IMG/VR virus record: IMGVR_UViG_3300050015_000111
Span: 1-52,811 of that record
Source of the DNA: a virus
Reading direction: 5' to 3' (one strand)
Length of the DNA stretch: 52,811 nt
Position numbers and translations under genes: made by a program. The notes under the pieces are model-generated. The model worked only from the letters and a program-made list of their open reading frames with translations, did not search any database and was not told the DNA's origin. This document shows, one piece after another, positions 8,201-16,484 of the stretch (position 1 is its first letter; every line of letters begins with the position of its first letter).

Positions 8201-10784
8201 TCGCTGGTTCCTGCCCGCTGCGTGGTCCGGCGGCATCGCGTGCCGCCTGCGCCTGGCGCGCCGTTGGTTCGGTGCCCAACAGGCCCATCTGCCTCGGGTC
8301 GGTGCGGATCGTCGGCGTCGGTTCGGGTTTCGGAACAGCCTCGCGTTCCGGTTCCCCGAACAACGACGGGCCGGTTGACGGGGGCAGTGGGGCGCGGCGG
8401 GAGAGTAGTGAGTTTCTTTCTCCAAAGTCTGGAGGCTCTTCTATGGGTGGGGGTTCGCGCATTGGGATCGCGGCGAAACGCGCTTTCATCGCCGCCAAGT
8501 CTTCTGGTGTATACGAGTGAGATAGCGGACGGATTGGAGGAAGCTGCCCTACCTCGCCTGCTTCGCCCGCAGGTCCGTTGCCGCGAATCTCAGTGCCATG
8601 TTGTACGCCTTCACCCGGTCCTCGCTGCTCAAGCGCCCGAACGGAGGCGAGAAACCGGGACGTGACCCCGGAGACGGATTTGCCGGCGGCAAGGTCGGTG
8701 GCCGCGGTGGTAAGGGCGTCCGAGACCGGGCCACGCTTGGTTCCGTCAACTGTGAGTTGGGTAAGGAGTCGGTCATTCTCTGATTTCCCCGCAAGGTTGC
8801 CTTCGCGCGTCAGCACGTTGCCGGCGGCGGTTAATGTGTCTTCGCCGTTCAGGGCGCCTTGAAACACAGCCCCGGCACGACGCAGCGTTTTCATGGCATT
8901 GTCGAGAACGCGAGCGCGCTGCGGGAACAACGATGTTGCCGTATCTTCGGCGCCGAACAGCGTTGTCTGCGCGCCCCGCAAGAACCCAGAATTGCGGGCG
9001 TCCTGCACCATGATGCGGGCCTGCTCGGCGTTGGCTGGGGGCCGCTTGGCGAGCAGGTCCATCGTGGCAATTTGTTCAGCGGGATCGGCGATCATGGCAC
9101 CGACGAATGACGCATAGGCGTCCGGAACCGAACCAGCTTCCACCATTCCGAATGCGTCCGGTGACAGCTCCGCCAAGCCGCGCGCCTGAATTGCCAGCGC
9201 ATTGTGCGGTGCAATATCCGGCAGGCTAAGATCGTCCGGAACCACCGACTTGCTCCGCAGCACTTTGGCGAAATCAAGCGCCGTTCCGCTACCCTCGGCA
9301 ATGTTCTGATAGGCACCCAGCGCCTTCATGAAATCTGGCGAGTAGCCATCGGCTTCCCGCAAAATGCGCGCCGGAACCTGCACATCGGGTTGCCCGGCAG
9401 CCTTGGCGTCTTGAGCGAGAATGGTGCGCTGATGGCCGTTGACTGGACTGATCGTGCCGTCGTTAGCCTGCCATGCCGTTATGGGATTAGTGATGTTCTG
9501 ATCCCACTTCGCACCAGCCAACGCGCCAGTTCCACCCCGTTCGTCCGACGCCTTGAACTGGAACAGGTCCGGCCTCAGCGTCAGTTGGTCGGGGGCCAGC
9601 ATCGTGTAGGGCGATTTGGACTCTACTGGCGGCGCGGGTCGTGCGGGGGCTGCATCGCTCGCGGTCGGCGCAGGAGGAAGCGTACCCAGCCCATCCTCGG
9701 CTATAGGAGCCTCCCCCATGGGTGTGATTGGCGGCTTTTGTCCCGCCGTCACCAGATCGGCAAGGGGCTTCTCGGCTGCCGGTGCGTTCGGGGGCAGTTC
9801 TCCCGGTGGCGCTGGGGGCGGTGGCGTCTCATCTTCCGCCGCCGCCGCCTGCTCAGGTGTCCGCGCGCCACCGGCGACCGGCGCTGTCTCGTCGAGCATG
9901 TCCGCCACGCCCTGCCGTAATTCCGGCGATGCCACGGGTGCGGTCTTGGCGCCCATGCCCCGAATGGCAGCGTGTCCAGCAAGCGGAATGGCGGTGCTGA
10001 CGGCAGACCCAAGATACGTTCCTTCCATGCCTTCGGTAAGCGGTTTCCCTTGCTCCCAATTTTCTACGCTGCGCTCAGTCATGCCAATGCCTGGCTGCAC
10101 GCCAAACGCTTGGAACAAAAGGTTCTTAACCGGCCCCTCGAAGAACTTGGCACCGAAGGCAGCCCATCCGGCGGCGGAGAACAACCCGGCTTGCCCAGCT
10201 TGAGCCAACGTTGCGTCCCACGCCTTGTTCGGATCGGCGTTCGGCTTCTGCATTTCGCGGGCGAAGATCGGCGTCAACTGACCGAGTGCCGTAGCGGCTC
10301 CGGCCGCTGCTGCGCCACCAACAAGCCCCCCACCCTCGGGCGCCACGGCCTCTCCAGCGATGCCGCCCGCGATGCCGGCGCCGAGCGTCGATCCACTGGA
10401 CGCCAGTTGGTACGTGATCTTAGGAAGCGCCTGACTGGGGTGCGCTATGTCGCTAAGGGTAAGGGGCTGCTGGTAAGGTTGCGGTGCATCGTCTGGTTGT
10501 TGCTGTGCCTTTCCTTTGAGGGTAGATGGTAGTCCGGCGAGGTTACGAACATCCTGCATGAATCCCGACTTTGCCGCCTGCCCCATGTTGGACAGAAATC
10601 CCGGTTCCTCCGGTGGCAAATCCTCGGCCTGCGCTGGGGGTTCCTTCGTGTTGATGGCGCGGGAGGGCGCGTGTTCTACCAACTGCGCCGTTGAAGGATC
10701 AAAAGCACTCTTTGCCGTAGACGGATCGAAGGACGATCCTCCGCCGTCTGTCACTAGGGTTGCTGTAGACGGATCGAAAGGCAT
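5286..10784 (-). CDS. Giant polyvalent ejection protein: ParB-like, zincin-like and LPD38-like regions (1832 aa)
   Basis: Several regions are visible. Residues 3-35 contain three FDPSTA repeats. Residues about 125-215 are Gly/Ala-rich and hydrophobic. Residues about 395-475 resemble a ParB-like fold, including VNGHQRTILA. Residues 953-957 are HESVH (HExxH) with REEAIARM some 50 residues later, resembling a metal-dependent protease. The long helical C-terminal third ends with a membrane-like stretch (ALPVVTATMGAILTYLA) and a PTGN...RRSIPGYMKD segment typical of large polyvalent protein domain 38. Such proteins are thought to enter the cell with the DNA. The start overlaps the previous stop as TGATG. 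Confidence 0.75.
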   Translation of the reverse strand: MPFDPSTATLVTDGGGSSFDPSTAKSAFDPSTAQLVEHAPSRAINTKEPPAQAEDLPPEEPGFLSNMGQAAKSGFMQDVRNLAGLPSTLKGKAQQQPDDAPQPYQQPLTLSDIAHPSQALPKITYQLASSGSTLGAGIAGGIAGEAVAPEGGGLVGGAAAAGAATALGQLTPIFAREMQKPNADPNKAWDATLAQAGQAGLFSAAGWAAFGAKFFEGPVKNLLFQAFGVQPGIGMTERSVENWEQGKPLTEGMEGTYLGSAVSTAIPLAGHAAIRGMGAKTAPVASPELRQGVADMLDETAPVAGGARTPEQAAAAEDETPPPPAPPGELPPNAPAAEKPLADLVTAGQKPPITPMGEAPIAEDGLGTLPPAPTASDAAPARPAPPVESKSPYTMLAPDQLTLRPDLFQFKASDERGGTGALAGAKWDQNITNPITAWQANDGTISPVNGHQRTILAQDAKAAGQPDVQVPARILREADGYSPDFMKALGAYQNIAEGSGTALDFAKVLRSKSVVPDDLSLPDIAPHNALAIQARGLAELSPDAFGMVEAGSVPDAYASFVGAMIADPAEQIATMDLLAKRPPANAEQARIMVQDARNSGFLRGAQTTLFGAEDTATSLFPQRARVLDNAMKTLRRAGAVFQGALNGEDTLTAAGNVLTREGNLAGKSENDRLLTQLTVDGTKRGPVSDALTTAATDLAAGKSVSGVTSRFLASVRALEQRGPGEGVQHGTEIRGNGPAGEAGEVGQLPPIRPLSHSYTPEDLAAMKARFAAIPMREPPPIEEPPDFGERNSLLSRRAPLPPSTGPSLFGEPEREAVPKPEPTPTIRTDPRQMGLLGTEPTARQAQAARDAAGPRSGQEPANEGLFAEKGTKQPGLLDRRDADAAPREIDPEAKARLQDAAQRAMRAIGIPDKVGLNLVDRIQDGTADGRYTHTMIDLALDTPHGMLPAKLFHESVHALMDPALGLLGNGERRALEIGADRWLKQGTNRADLKSRGYGQNELREEAIARMGEEALARGVNAPAPYYKMLNFLKGIGQWLRGEGFKTADDVFDSVMRGERRTGEVGVDAAPSYSRRDPELAIQQQPEVLRDKKGIARAMGEVQAAFGPSSIKGAGTQEAMLRFHGATLAQSYGIAAHALGQVRDAIDKLPTEQQDDFTRRYETGEKQPTPELQKVSDTLHNVIGQWTAKVQSLGKGHLANAIQDYMGHIYSNYPEWSRGIESTKTAAEAEQAAKAAGQSKVPLQGSGAFLKKRSFPTLDDAMKVGLEPITHNPIDMQLLKLREMQKFYHGTLLSDKMKGGGLARWVSAGDERSAAEQGLVKLDDRVFQPRIIGENNPAGFGRLEPGNWYAPEPVARLFNNYMSRGLAGQSIIYDALRASNNALNSLQLGLSGFHATFIMMDAAISKAALGLQQIATGHPIRGIGNVLWGVTPGVNLTAGFRAVSEGAKLRKAWFDPAQATPELRRLVDDMNIGGGRVNMDQFYRTTSSGAFFKNIGDLKNPASPFYESVQMFRDAKGPMETAIQTPLRIAGRLIDTINEPLMGQVVPRAKLGVFSDLARNWHDTHPDATPEQRSTAMIKFWDSVDNRMGQLVYDNLMWKKVQKDIAFIATRSVGWNLGTLREIGGAFVDSARAMKAIASGKAPEFTTRMAYTMALPVVTATMGAILTYLATGNSPQSLLDYYYPPTGNKDAPDERRSIPGYMKDVVAFWKSPLQTAENKIAPLWETINELTKNQDYYGGIIYDPQRSQGPVQAYADYVLNQTLPFSLRSYNKMHDENADKLTQALSFWGFQSAPKSITAPERGERWNRMQAQKGWHAKQKEPGRLSVFDVAPP

Positions 10785-13700
10785 CAGGGCACCGCTTGGA
10801 ACTGGCCGCCTCGGTAAACTGCCTTGTTGCCGGCAGCGTCGGTATAGGTGCCTCCTTCAACATAGGACGGCGCGGCGGCAGGAGCCGCACGCGGCGCAAT
10901 AACTGTCGGCGCCACGCGCGGCTGCGGTCTTCCTGTCGTGGCTCCTGCCGCGTTGTTCTGCTGAATCTGTTCCTCAGTCAGACCGTGGCTAATAGCCCAA
11001 TCATGGGCGCGCTGGGTTTCTTGCAGCGAAGCGTCACCGTGCGTCATCTGCCATTGGTGATACTGGGTCATTGCATCCAGAGCGTCTCCCCTTAAATCCA
11101 AACCCTGCTGCGCCCTCGATGCTCGACCAGCAAAACCCTTCGCTGCTTCAATGGCGTCCGGCAGCGAGTAGCCCTGCCTCTGCAACTCCTGAACGTAAGT
11201 CCGCTCGCCCTCTGCTCCTGACATATGCCCAGCGGCCACTCGCATCATTGCAATCTGCAATGCCTGTTGCGTTTTGGCATTTGCATCCGCCGACCGCAAC
11301 TGCGCGACGGCAAGTGTGTTGTCGTTCCGGTTGGCGCCGTTCTGCGCCATTTGCTGGCGGTAGTCATTCTGCCACTGCGCCTGCTGTTGGCGAATCTGGT
11401 CCTGCACCGCCAGTTGTCGCTGGCCCTGATAATTCTGCATGCCAGCTAAGCCACCAGAGCCGATATTCACCATGGCGTGCGGAGACTTACCCGCCATCAT
11501 GCTGAGGCCGGCGGCAAGAAGCGCCTCGCCTACGTTGGGCTTGAACTGGCCGGTATCGGCATCGCGTGGCTGCTGGTTCTGTGATCCAAATCCACCTTGC
11601 TTCTGCACATTGATAATCGGATGTTGATCTGTCGGGGCGCCACCAGAAGGCGGAATCGGCGGAACTGGCGGCACGTCGTTCGCTGGGCCGAAGCCGCCGA
11701 CGCTGGGCGTCCTCGCCGCGGCATGCCCCGACTGTCCCACACCGAACGGCATTGCCGATGGACGCGGATTGGCGTTGGCCGGGCCGGCGATGGGTTGATC
11801 CGGGTTCGGCATGTCATCCGGCTGCGGAACGTCATAGGGCCGATCCACGTCCGGCATTCCCACACGCGGCGCCAGGCCGCCATTCAGCCGAATGTCGTTG
11901 TTGTAAGTTCCCGGGGTGCTATGTGCGCCAGATGGAGCAGCAAAGTCAGAAGGAGTGAAGCCGGACAGATCACGCGACGGTGCTCCGCCGATGATGTCCT
12001 GTTGTTCGCTTGGCGACATTCCGGCAGCAGCCATGCCACGCTGTCCGGCAGCCGTATAGGCGGCGTGGGTAGCAGGAGAGTCGGAAGACAACGGCGCCAT
12101 CCCCGCGATGGCGGCGGGCACGCCGCGCAAATCAACACTCGGGATATTCGGCGTCGCGCTGTCTCCAACACTCCCTAGGTCAGTCGAGACACGATCGCGT
12201 GCGCTGGGGGAAAGGTGTTGCCACATGGCGGCGACGGCAGGCGTCACATCAAAATTCGGGTCATAAGGATCGCCAACCGGCGCGCCCCCATCCGCGAACC
12301 CTTGCGCCGGCCCAAAACCCGCCTGTTGCTGCGCCTGCCCAGACGGCATCCCAGTGGGCACCGAAGGCTGCGCCGGATTGGACTGCGGGTTCATCTGGCG
12401 CATCCGCAACGCCCGCTGTGCCATGGACCCCTGCGGCGAGTTCGGGGATGCTCGCGAGGCCATCTCCTGCAACTGCTCGGTTGGCAGGCCGGAATAAGCC
12501 TGCGTCAACTGCACCATCGCCGGGTTGCCCCCGACGCTTGCCGTCAGCCCAGCCGGCGCCATCGCCGCCCCGCCATCGTCTCGGTGCAGTGGCATGAAGC
12601 CACCACGGGCGCGACGCGGGAACGGCACGTCGCCGATGCCGAGTTGCAAGCGGCGGGGAGCACCGAAGTCGATGGCGCCGCCGCGAGCCGCCAACCCATA
12701 ACCAAAATCCGGAGTTGGAAGAGCGGCGTCCGACAAAGCGGCGTTGGTCGTATTCTGCATGCCGGACGACATGCCGAACAACGAGGACGCATCGTCTGGA
12801 TTTGTACCGTTAAACCATCCGCCGATTTGGCTACCAAGGTTTTTCAGATCGCCGCCCAGCCCCTTCAGATCGCCCGATTTGCCCAAGGAACCCATGGCTC
12901 CGAGTTCGCTTTGCAGCGACGTGTCCTGTTGCGGGTGCGGTGCCTGCGGAATTGTGGACCCATGCGCCTGGCTGCTTGAACCGGACGGAATAAGAGAGAT
13001 GGAAAAATCTGGCACGCCGGAACCGAAATTGGCACTCGACGGCGTTCCACCATCCGCAAGAGGGACAAATCCCCCAGCTTTGCGCCTCAGGGACTCTTGC
13101 GTTGCTTCGCGATAATCTACACCAAGCAACCCGCTGTCACTTTGATGCACCGCATCGGGATGATGCTTCTTGACGTTTTGCGCGATCAGGCCGATTTGAA
13201 AGTGAGGGTCTCCCTTGTACCGGAATCTATAGACGGGGGTTCCATCATTGAGCGAACCAACCTTCCCGATATCTGTCTTTGCTCTCTTGTCGGATAGCAG
13301 ACTGTAGATTCCAGCGCCAGCAAGACCTAGGCCCGACCCCTGAGACAATATAGACGTCCCCGGCGATGTGGTGCTGCTCGTCCCGCCACTCAGGCTTCCG
13401 GTGCCCTCCGCAATGTTAGCCAGATAGTTGGTAGTCTGGAACGGATAAGCCTGCGCGGCAAGGTAGGACTCATATGGCACATTCAGTTCATTTTGCGCCT
13501 GGGTCTGCTGCGTTTGGCCGGCCGACAGCATGGAATTTGCGGCCGTTTCCCCCTGCGTCTGCGCCTCAGTTCCAAGGTTGCCCATCATCGCCGCGCCCTG
13601 CGAGTTCAACCACGCATTACTCTGCGCTGCGCTTGTCGCATTCTGGAAACCCGTGTTATTTAGGTTGGCGAGAGTTGCATTGTTCGCGGTAGCCTGTTGC

Positions 13701-14200
13701 CCACCAAGAACCGCCTGCGCCACACCCTGCCGATCACCACCGAACGCTCCCGCCGACGCTGCATTGCCGGCCAGTTGGTTCTGTTGGATAGCATCCTGAT
13801 TATTCATCTGGGCCGTCGTGGCGTTGACGACCTGTTGGGTATAGGGACTTTGATACTGCGAGACAGTGTTGCCGAAGTTTTGTCCGTTCAAAGCAGTCGT
13901 CGAGTTAGTCACATCCTGCGAGGCTTGGTTGATGAAAGGCTGGCCGGCGTTCGCTGCCGTGTTGACGGCGTTGAATCCCTGCTGCTGCATCGGCGTGAAG
14001 CCGGCAACAGTCGAGCCCGAGTATGGCTGGTAAGGCTGATTGGCGACGTTCTGCGCCTGATTATAGACCTGTTGATAGTTGGCAAGCACCTGGGCAGGAG
14101 GCCCGCTACTGGTGGTGGTCGTGTCGCCTCCGCCCTTGAACCGACGAAATTCCGGCGCAGCGATCAGTCCGGCCCGAAGGTGTTGGCGCTTGGTGTGCAT
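10784..14200 (-). CDS. Large virion/ejection protein with internal S74-type chaperone motif (1138 aa)
   Basis: Residues about 35-270 are Gln/Ala/Asn-rich with a PYTQQVVNATTAQMNNQD segment and AGAFGGDRQG, a pattern seen in phage internal or injection proteins. Residues 302-364 match the intramolecular chaperone (peptidase S74) family: LSDKRAKTDIGKVG, then PVYRFRYKG, IGLIAQNVKKHHPDAV and VDY. Ser303 and Lys308 keep the spacing of the known catalytic dyad. About 770 residues follow, rich in Gly/Pro/Gln, with an RRARGG motif and a late helical region. In other proteins this chaperone is C-terminal, so the internal position is odd. The start overlaps the previous stop as TAATG. Confidence 0.75.
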   Translation of the reverse strand: MHTKRQHLRAGLIAAPEFRRFKGGGDTTTTSSGPPAQVLANYQQVYNQAQNVANQPYQPYSGSTVAGFTPMQQQGFNAVNTAANAGQPFINQASQDVTNSTTALNGQNFGNTVSQYQSPYTQQVVNATTAQMNNQDAIQQNQLAGNAASAGAFGGDRQGVAQAVLGGQQATANNATLANLNNTGFQNATSAAQSNAWLNSQGAAMMGNLGTEAQTQGETAANSMLSAGQTQQTQAQNELNVPYESYLAAQAYPFQTTNYLANIAEGTGSLSGGTSSTTSPGTSILSQGSGLGLAGAGIYSLLSDKRAKTDIGKVGSLNDGTPVYRFRYKGDPHFQIGLIAQNVKKHHPDAVHQSDSGLLGVDYREATQESLRRKAGGFVPLADGGTPSSANFGSGVPDFSISLIPSGSSSQAHGSTIPQAPHPQQDTSLQSELGAMGSLGKSGDLKGLGGDLKNLGSQIGGWFNGTNPDDASSLFGMSSGMQNTTNAALSDAALPTPDFGYGLAARGGAIDFGAPRRLQLGIGDVPFPRRARGGFMPLHRDDGGAAMAPAGLTASVGGNPAMVQLTQAYSGLPTEQLQEMASRASPNSPQGSMAQRALRMRQMNPQSNPAQPSVPTGMPSGQAQQQAGFGPAQGFADGGAPVGDPYDPNFDVTPAVAAMWQHLSPSARDRVSTDLGSVGDSATPNIPSVDLRGVPAAIAGMAPLSSDSPATHAAYTAAGQRGMAAAGMSPSEQQDIIGGAPSRDLSGFTPSDFAAPSGAHSTPGTYNNDIRLNGGLAPRVGMPDVDRPYDVPQPDDMPNPDQPIAGPANANPRPSAMPFGVGQSGHAAARTPSVGGFGPANDVPPVPPIPPSGGAPTDQHPIINVQKQGGFGSQNQQPRDADTGQFKPNVGEALLAAGLSMMAGKSPHAMVNIGSGGLAGMQNYQGQRQLAVQDQIRQQQAQWQNDYRQQMAQNGANRNDNTLAVAQLRSADANAKTQQALQIAMMRVAAGHMSGAEGERTYVQELQRQGYSLPDAIEAAKGFAGRASRAQQGLDLRGDALDAMTQYHQWQMTHGDASLQETQRAHDWAISHGLTEEQIQQNNAAGATTGRPQPRVAPTVIAPRAAPAAAPSYVEGGTYTDAAGNKAVYRGGQFQAVP

Positions 14201-14697
14201 TACGCAGTTCCCACCTGGCTAGGCCACGAGTCGGTGCCCCCGATCATGAACGAGGCGCCGACACGGCGACCGAAGCGAGCGAACAACCTTTCCTTGCCGG
14301 GGAAGTCCTCTTTTGGCATCAAATTGAGAACCACTGGCAACTTTGTCTCCTGCTCCCACCACTGAGCAAATCGGAACAGCCTAGCGGCATGACGAGTCCG
14401 ACGATGCAGAGGATGAACATAGATCAGCATCTCAGTAGAGTAGTAGTTGCTTGGCTTGTCCGTCGAGTACCAGCGGCGCTCAGGTGTCAAAGCGATCACG
14501 GCCTCAATGCGCTCCGGCCCATCCACCAGCGCGATCACGTTTCCGTCGCCTACGCATCCCTTGGCGATGGCGTCGCGCACCCGCTCCGGGTCCATGTCGC
14601 CGTAGCCATTCTCGGCGTGAGCAACGGCGAAGATGGCGAACAGACGATCTTCGTCGCCCTGCTGCGCCATGCGGATGCATTTGGGGAAGGCGGTCAT
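14200..14697 (-). CDS. GNAT-like acetyltransferase-fold protein A (165 aa)
   Basis: The fold pattern fits GNAT proteins: IRMAQQGDEDRLFAIFAVA at the N-terminus, a VIALVDGPERIEAVIALTP hairpin, a strand ending IYVHPLHRRTRHAARL where motif A normally binds acetyl-CoA, and a C-terminal FARFGRRVG. The usual Q/RxxGxG/A signature is degenerate (glycine replaced), so catalysis is uncertain. It overlaps a paralogue upstream by ATGA and the 1138-aa gene downstream by TAATG. Its place inside the structural block suggests a virion or assembly role. Confidence 0.7.
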   Translation of the reverse strand: MTAFPKCIRMAQQGDEDRLFAIFAVAHAENGYGDMDPERVRDAIAKGCVGDGNVIALVDGPERIEAVIALTPERRWYSTDKPSNYYSTEMLIYVHPLHRRTRHAARLFRFAQWWEQETKLPVVLNLMPKEDFPGKERLFARFGRRVGASFMIGGTDSWPSQVGTA

Positions 14698-15182
14698 GCC
14701 GCTGCCGCCTTTCGAACCGTCGGCGCACCATGAATGAACAGGCCTCCGATTGGTGTTGCCTGCCGACCATAGAGCCGCATCTTCGCCTCAGTCCGCTCGG
14801 GGTGCAGAACCTCGAAGATCACAGGCATGCCGGATAGCTCGCCAAACCATTTCGCGAACTGCGCCAGATGAACGGCGTGCGTCGATTTTCGATAGAGGGG
14901 AGACACGTAATGAAAGAATGCCCGGATGTATGGCTCGTTCGAGTTCCATGGTTCAGTTGGAAATAGCCCGATCGCACCCTCAAGGATGGATGGCCCCACC
15001 ACCACACCGAACACTGGTCGCGGCGGAGGGCCGCCCATCGTCGCCATTCCGATCACATCGCGCACCTTATTGTCATCGCGCGGACCAAGGGACCATTCCT
15101 CATCGGACTCGCACGCCAGCGCGAACAGCAGTTCCTCGTCACCGTGGCGGGCAAGCCGAACGTCGGCGGGCTTCTGGGTCAT
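14694..15182 (-). CDS. GNAT-like acetyltransferase-fold protein B (162 aa)
   Basis: Same fold plan as the downstream neighbour: VRLARHGDEELLFALAC, a VFGVVVGPSILEGAIGLFP hairpin, a HYVSPLYRKSTHAVHLAQFA motif A region and a final GGLFIHG strand. The pair is probably an old tandem duplication. Motif A is again degenerate (RKSTHA). It overlaps the RGG-motif gene upstream and GNAT-like protein A downstream, both by ATGA. Function in the phage is unknown. Confidence 0.7.
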   Translation of the reverse strand: MTQKPADVRLARHGDEELLFALACESDEEWSLGPRDDNKVRDVIGMATMGGPPPRPVFGVVVGPSILEGAIGLFPTEPWNSNEPYIRAFFHYVSPLYRKSTHAVHLAQFAKWFGELSGMPVIFEVLHPERTEAKMRLYGRQATPIGGLFIHGAPTVRKAAAA

Positions 15183-16201
15183 CGAACGGGTCCCGGCAGC
15201 GCCTTCGTCTTTTTCACGATCTCACGCCGACGATCCAGTATCCAAGCATCCACGGCGTCATGCCCTTTCTTGCCTTGGTAGGTAACGCGCTGCACTTCGT
15301 CCGGTGAAAGAATCCACTCGCCACCCGCGACAATGCACTTTACGCCGCCGTGTTCAGGGGGCACGCTGCCCTTAGCGATGCGGATGGAATGCCCCTCAAA
15401 CTCAGGATCGCCACCGCTAGCGAAGTGCTGACCTATCGCCGCCGGAGGACGGGGAATCGTCGAGTGAGATGGGCCGCGAGGAAGCGAGATGCCACCCGGA
15501 CCGGAGCTCAACGCCATGCTCATCGCGTGGGCGCCAGCCAAGGTGTTGCCCTGGCCCAACCCGCTCATTACATCGGCCGGAATGACATGCGACCCTGCCG
15601 CAACACTCATAGGAACATTGTCAGTACGCCCCGCCCCAGCCGTGTGGATCAAGCCAGACGGCGCATCCATCCCCCGCGCCGCACTCCGCACGTACCACGG
15701 GGCCATCTCCGATGATGTCGGCACACCGCCCTGAGCGTAGCCGATCCTGCCACCGCGGTGCTGCGTGCCGCCGCCATTTTGAGAGAACATTTGGTTAAAT
15801 GCGTCTATCGCGGCCTGCCCAGGATCGACGGGCGCCGGGGATGGATTGGCGGACGGCGTGCCCGTGATGGGTAGCCCCCGCTGGGCATAGGTCTGTAGCG
15901 CCGCCTGGGTGGGCTGTGTCAGTGCCCCAGTGTTGAGGTCCATGCCGTAGCTACCAACCTGGGGAACTGGCATGAGGCCGCTGGAAAGAACGCCCGATGG
16001 CGAGGTGGCATAGGTCGGGGCCGTCGGGGCCACGGCCGCCGAGGGAGCGCCGGTCGAGCCGCCAGCGGCCCGTCGCTTGGCATAGCGATCGGCAGTTGCC
16101 AACGCGGCAGCAATCGCCTGGCGGCGTGGATGGTTCTTTTTTTCCATCTCCTGGATGTTTCTTCCAATGGCTGCACGACTGCCGGATTTTTCTAAGGGCA
16201 T
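15179..16201 (-). CDS. Structural-region protein with RGG motifs (340 aa)
   Basis: The N-terminal stretch (MPLEKSGSRAAIGRNIQEM, then PRRQAIAAALATA) resembles a short conserved motif of DUF6496-like phage proteins. The middle is Pro/Ala/Gly-rich, then come HRGGRIGYAQGGVP, a well-conserved-looking RTDNVPMSVAAGSHVIPADV and LGQGNTLAGAHAM, and a C-terminal GGVKCIVAGGEWILSPDEV. Comparable proteins occur beside tail and ejection genes in phages, but I know of no established function. It overlaps GNAT-like B by ATGA. Confidence 0.65.
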   Translation of the reverse strand: MPLEKSGSRAAIGRNIQEMEKKNHPRRQAIAAALATADRYAKRRAAGGSTGAPSAAVAPTAPTYATSPSGVLSSGLMPVPQVGSYGMDLNTGALTQPTQAALQTYAQRGLPITGTPSANPSPAPVDPGQAAIDAFNQMFSQNGGGTQHRGGRIGYAQGGVPTSSEMAPWYVRSAARGMDAPSGLIHTAGAGRTDNVPMSVAAGSHVIPADVMSGLGQGNTLAGAHAMSMALSSGPGGISLPRGPSHSTIPRPPAAIGQHFASGGDPEFEGHSIRIAKGSVPPEHGGVKCIVAGGEWILSPDEVQRVTYQGKKGHDAVDAWILDRRREIVKKTKALPGPVR

Positions 16202-16208
16202 TCTCGCC

Positions 16209-16484
16209 TCACGATGTCACCTGGGCGCCAGACGAAACGGAGAACCACGCGCCTGTTACATTATAACATACCACGACTCCCGTCCCAGCGCCAGAACTCT
16301 CTCCAGGCTTGCGCCCGTTCACAGCATAGGAGAGACTGCCAATACCAGAGGTTATCGGTAGCGCCGCCACGGCATAAGATGGCAAAGGGACTGGGCCGCT
16401 TCCTTTGATGGCTTGCACAAGCGCTGCCAGCACCTTTGTCTGGTCCTGTAGAGACGCGATAATACCACTCATGTCGGTAGCCAT
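16209..16484 (-). CDS. Small hypothetical tail-region protein (91 aa)
   Basis: Begins MATDMSGIIASLQDQTKVL, a short helix, then a beta-rich C-terminus ending WFSVSSGAQVTS. ATG at 16484 overlaps the previous stop (TGATG) and has GGGAGGA upstream; a TTG one codon earlier is less likely. It lies between the gp10-like tail protein and the RGG-motif protein. No family is recognised. Confidence 0.6.
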   Translation of the reverse strand: MATDMSGIIASLQDQTKVLAALVQAIKGSGPVPLPSYAVAALPITSGIGSLSYAVNGRKPGESSGAGTGVVVCYNVTGAWFSVSSGAQVTS

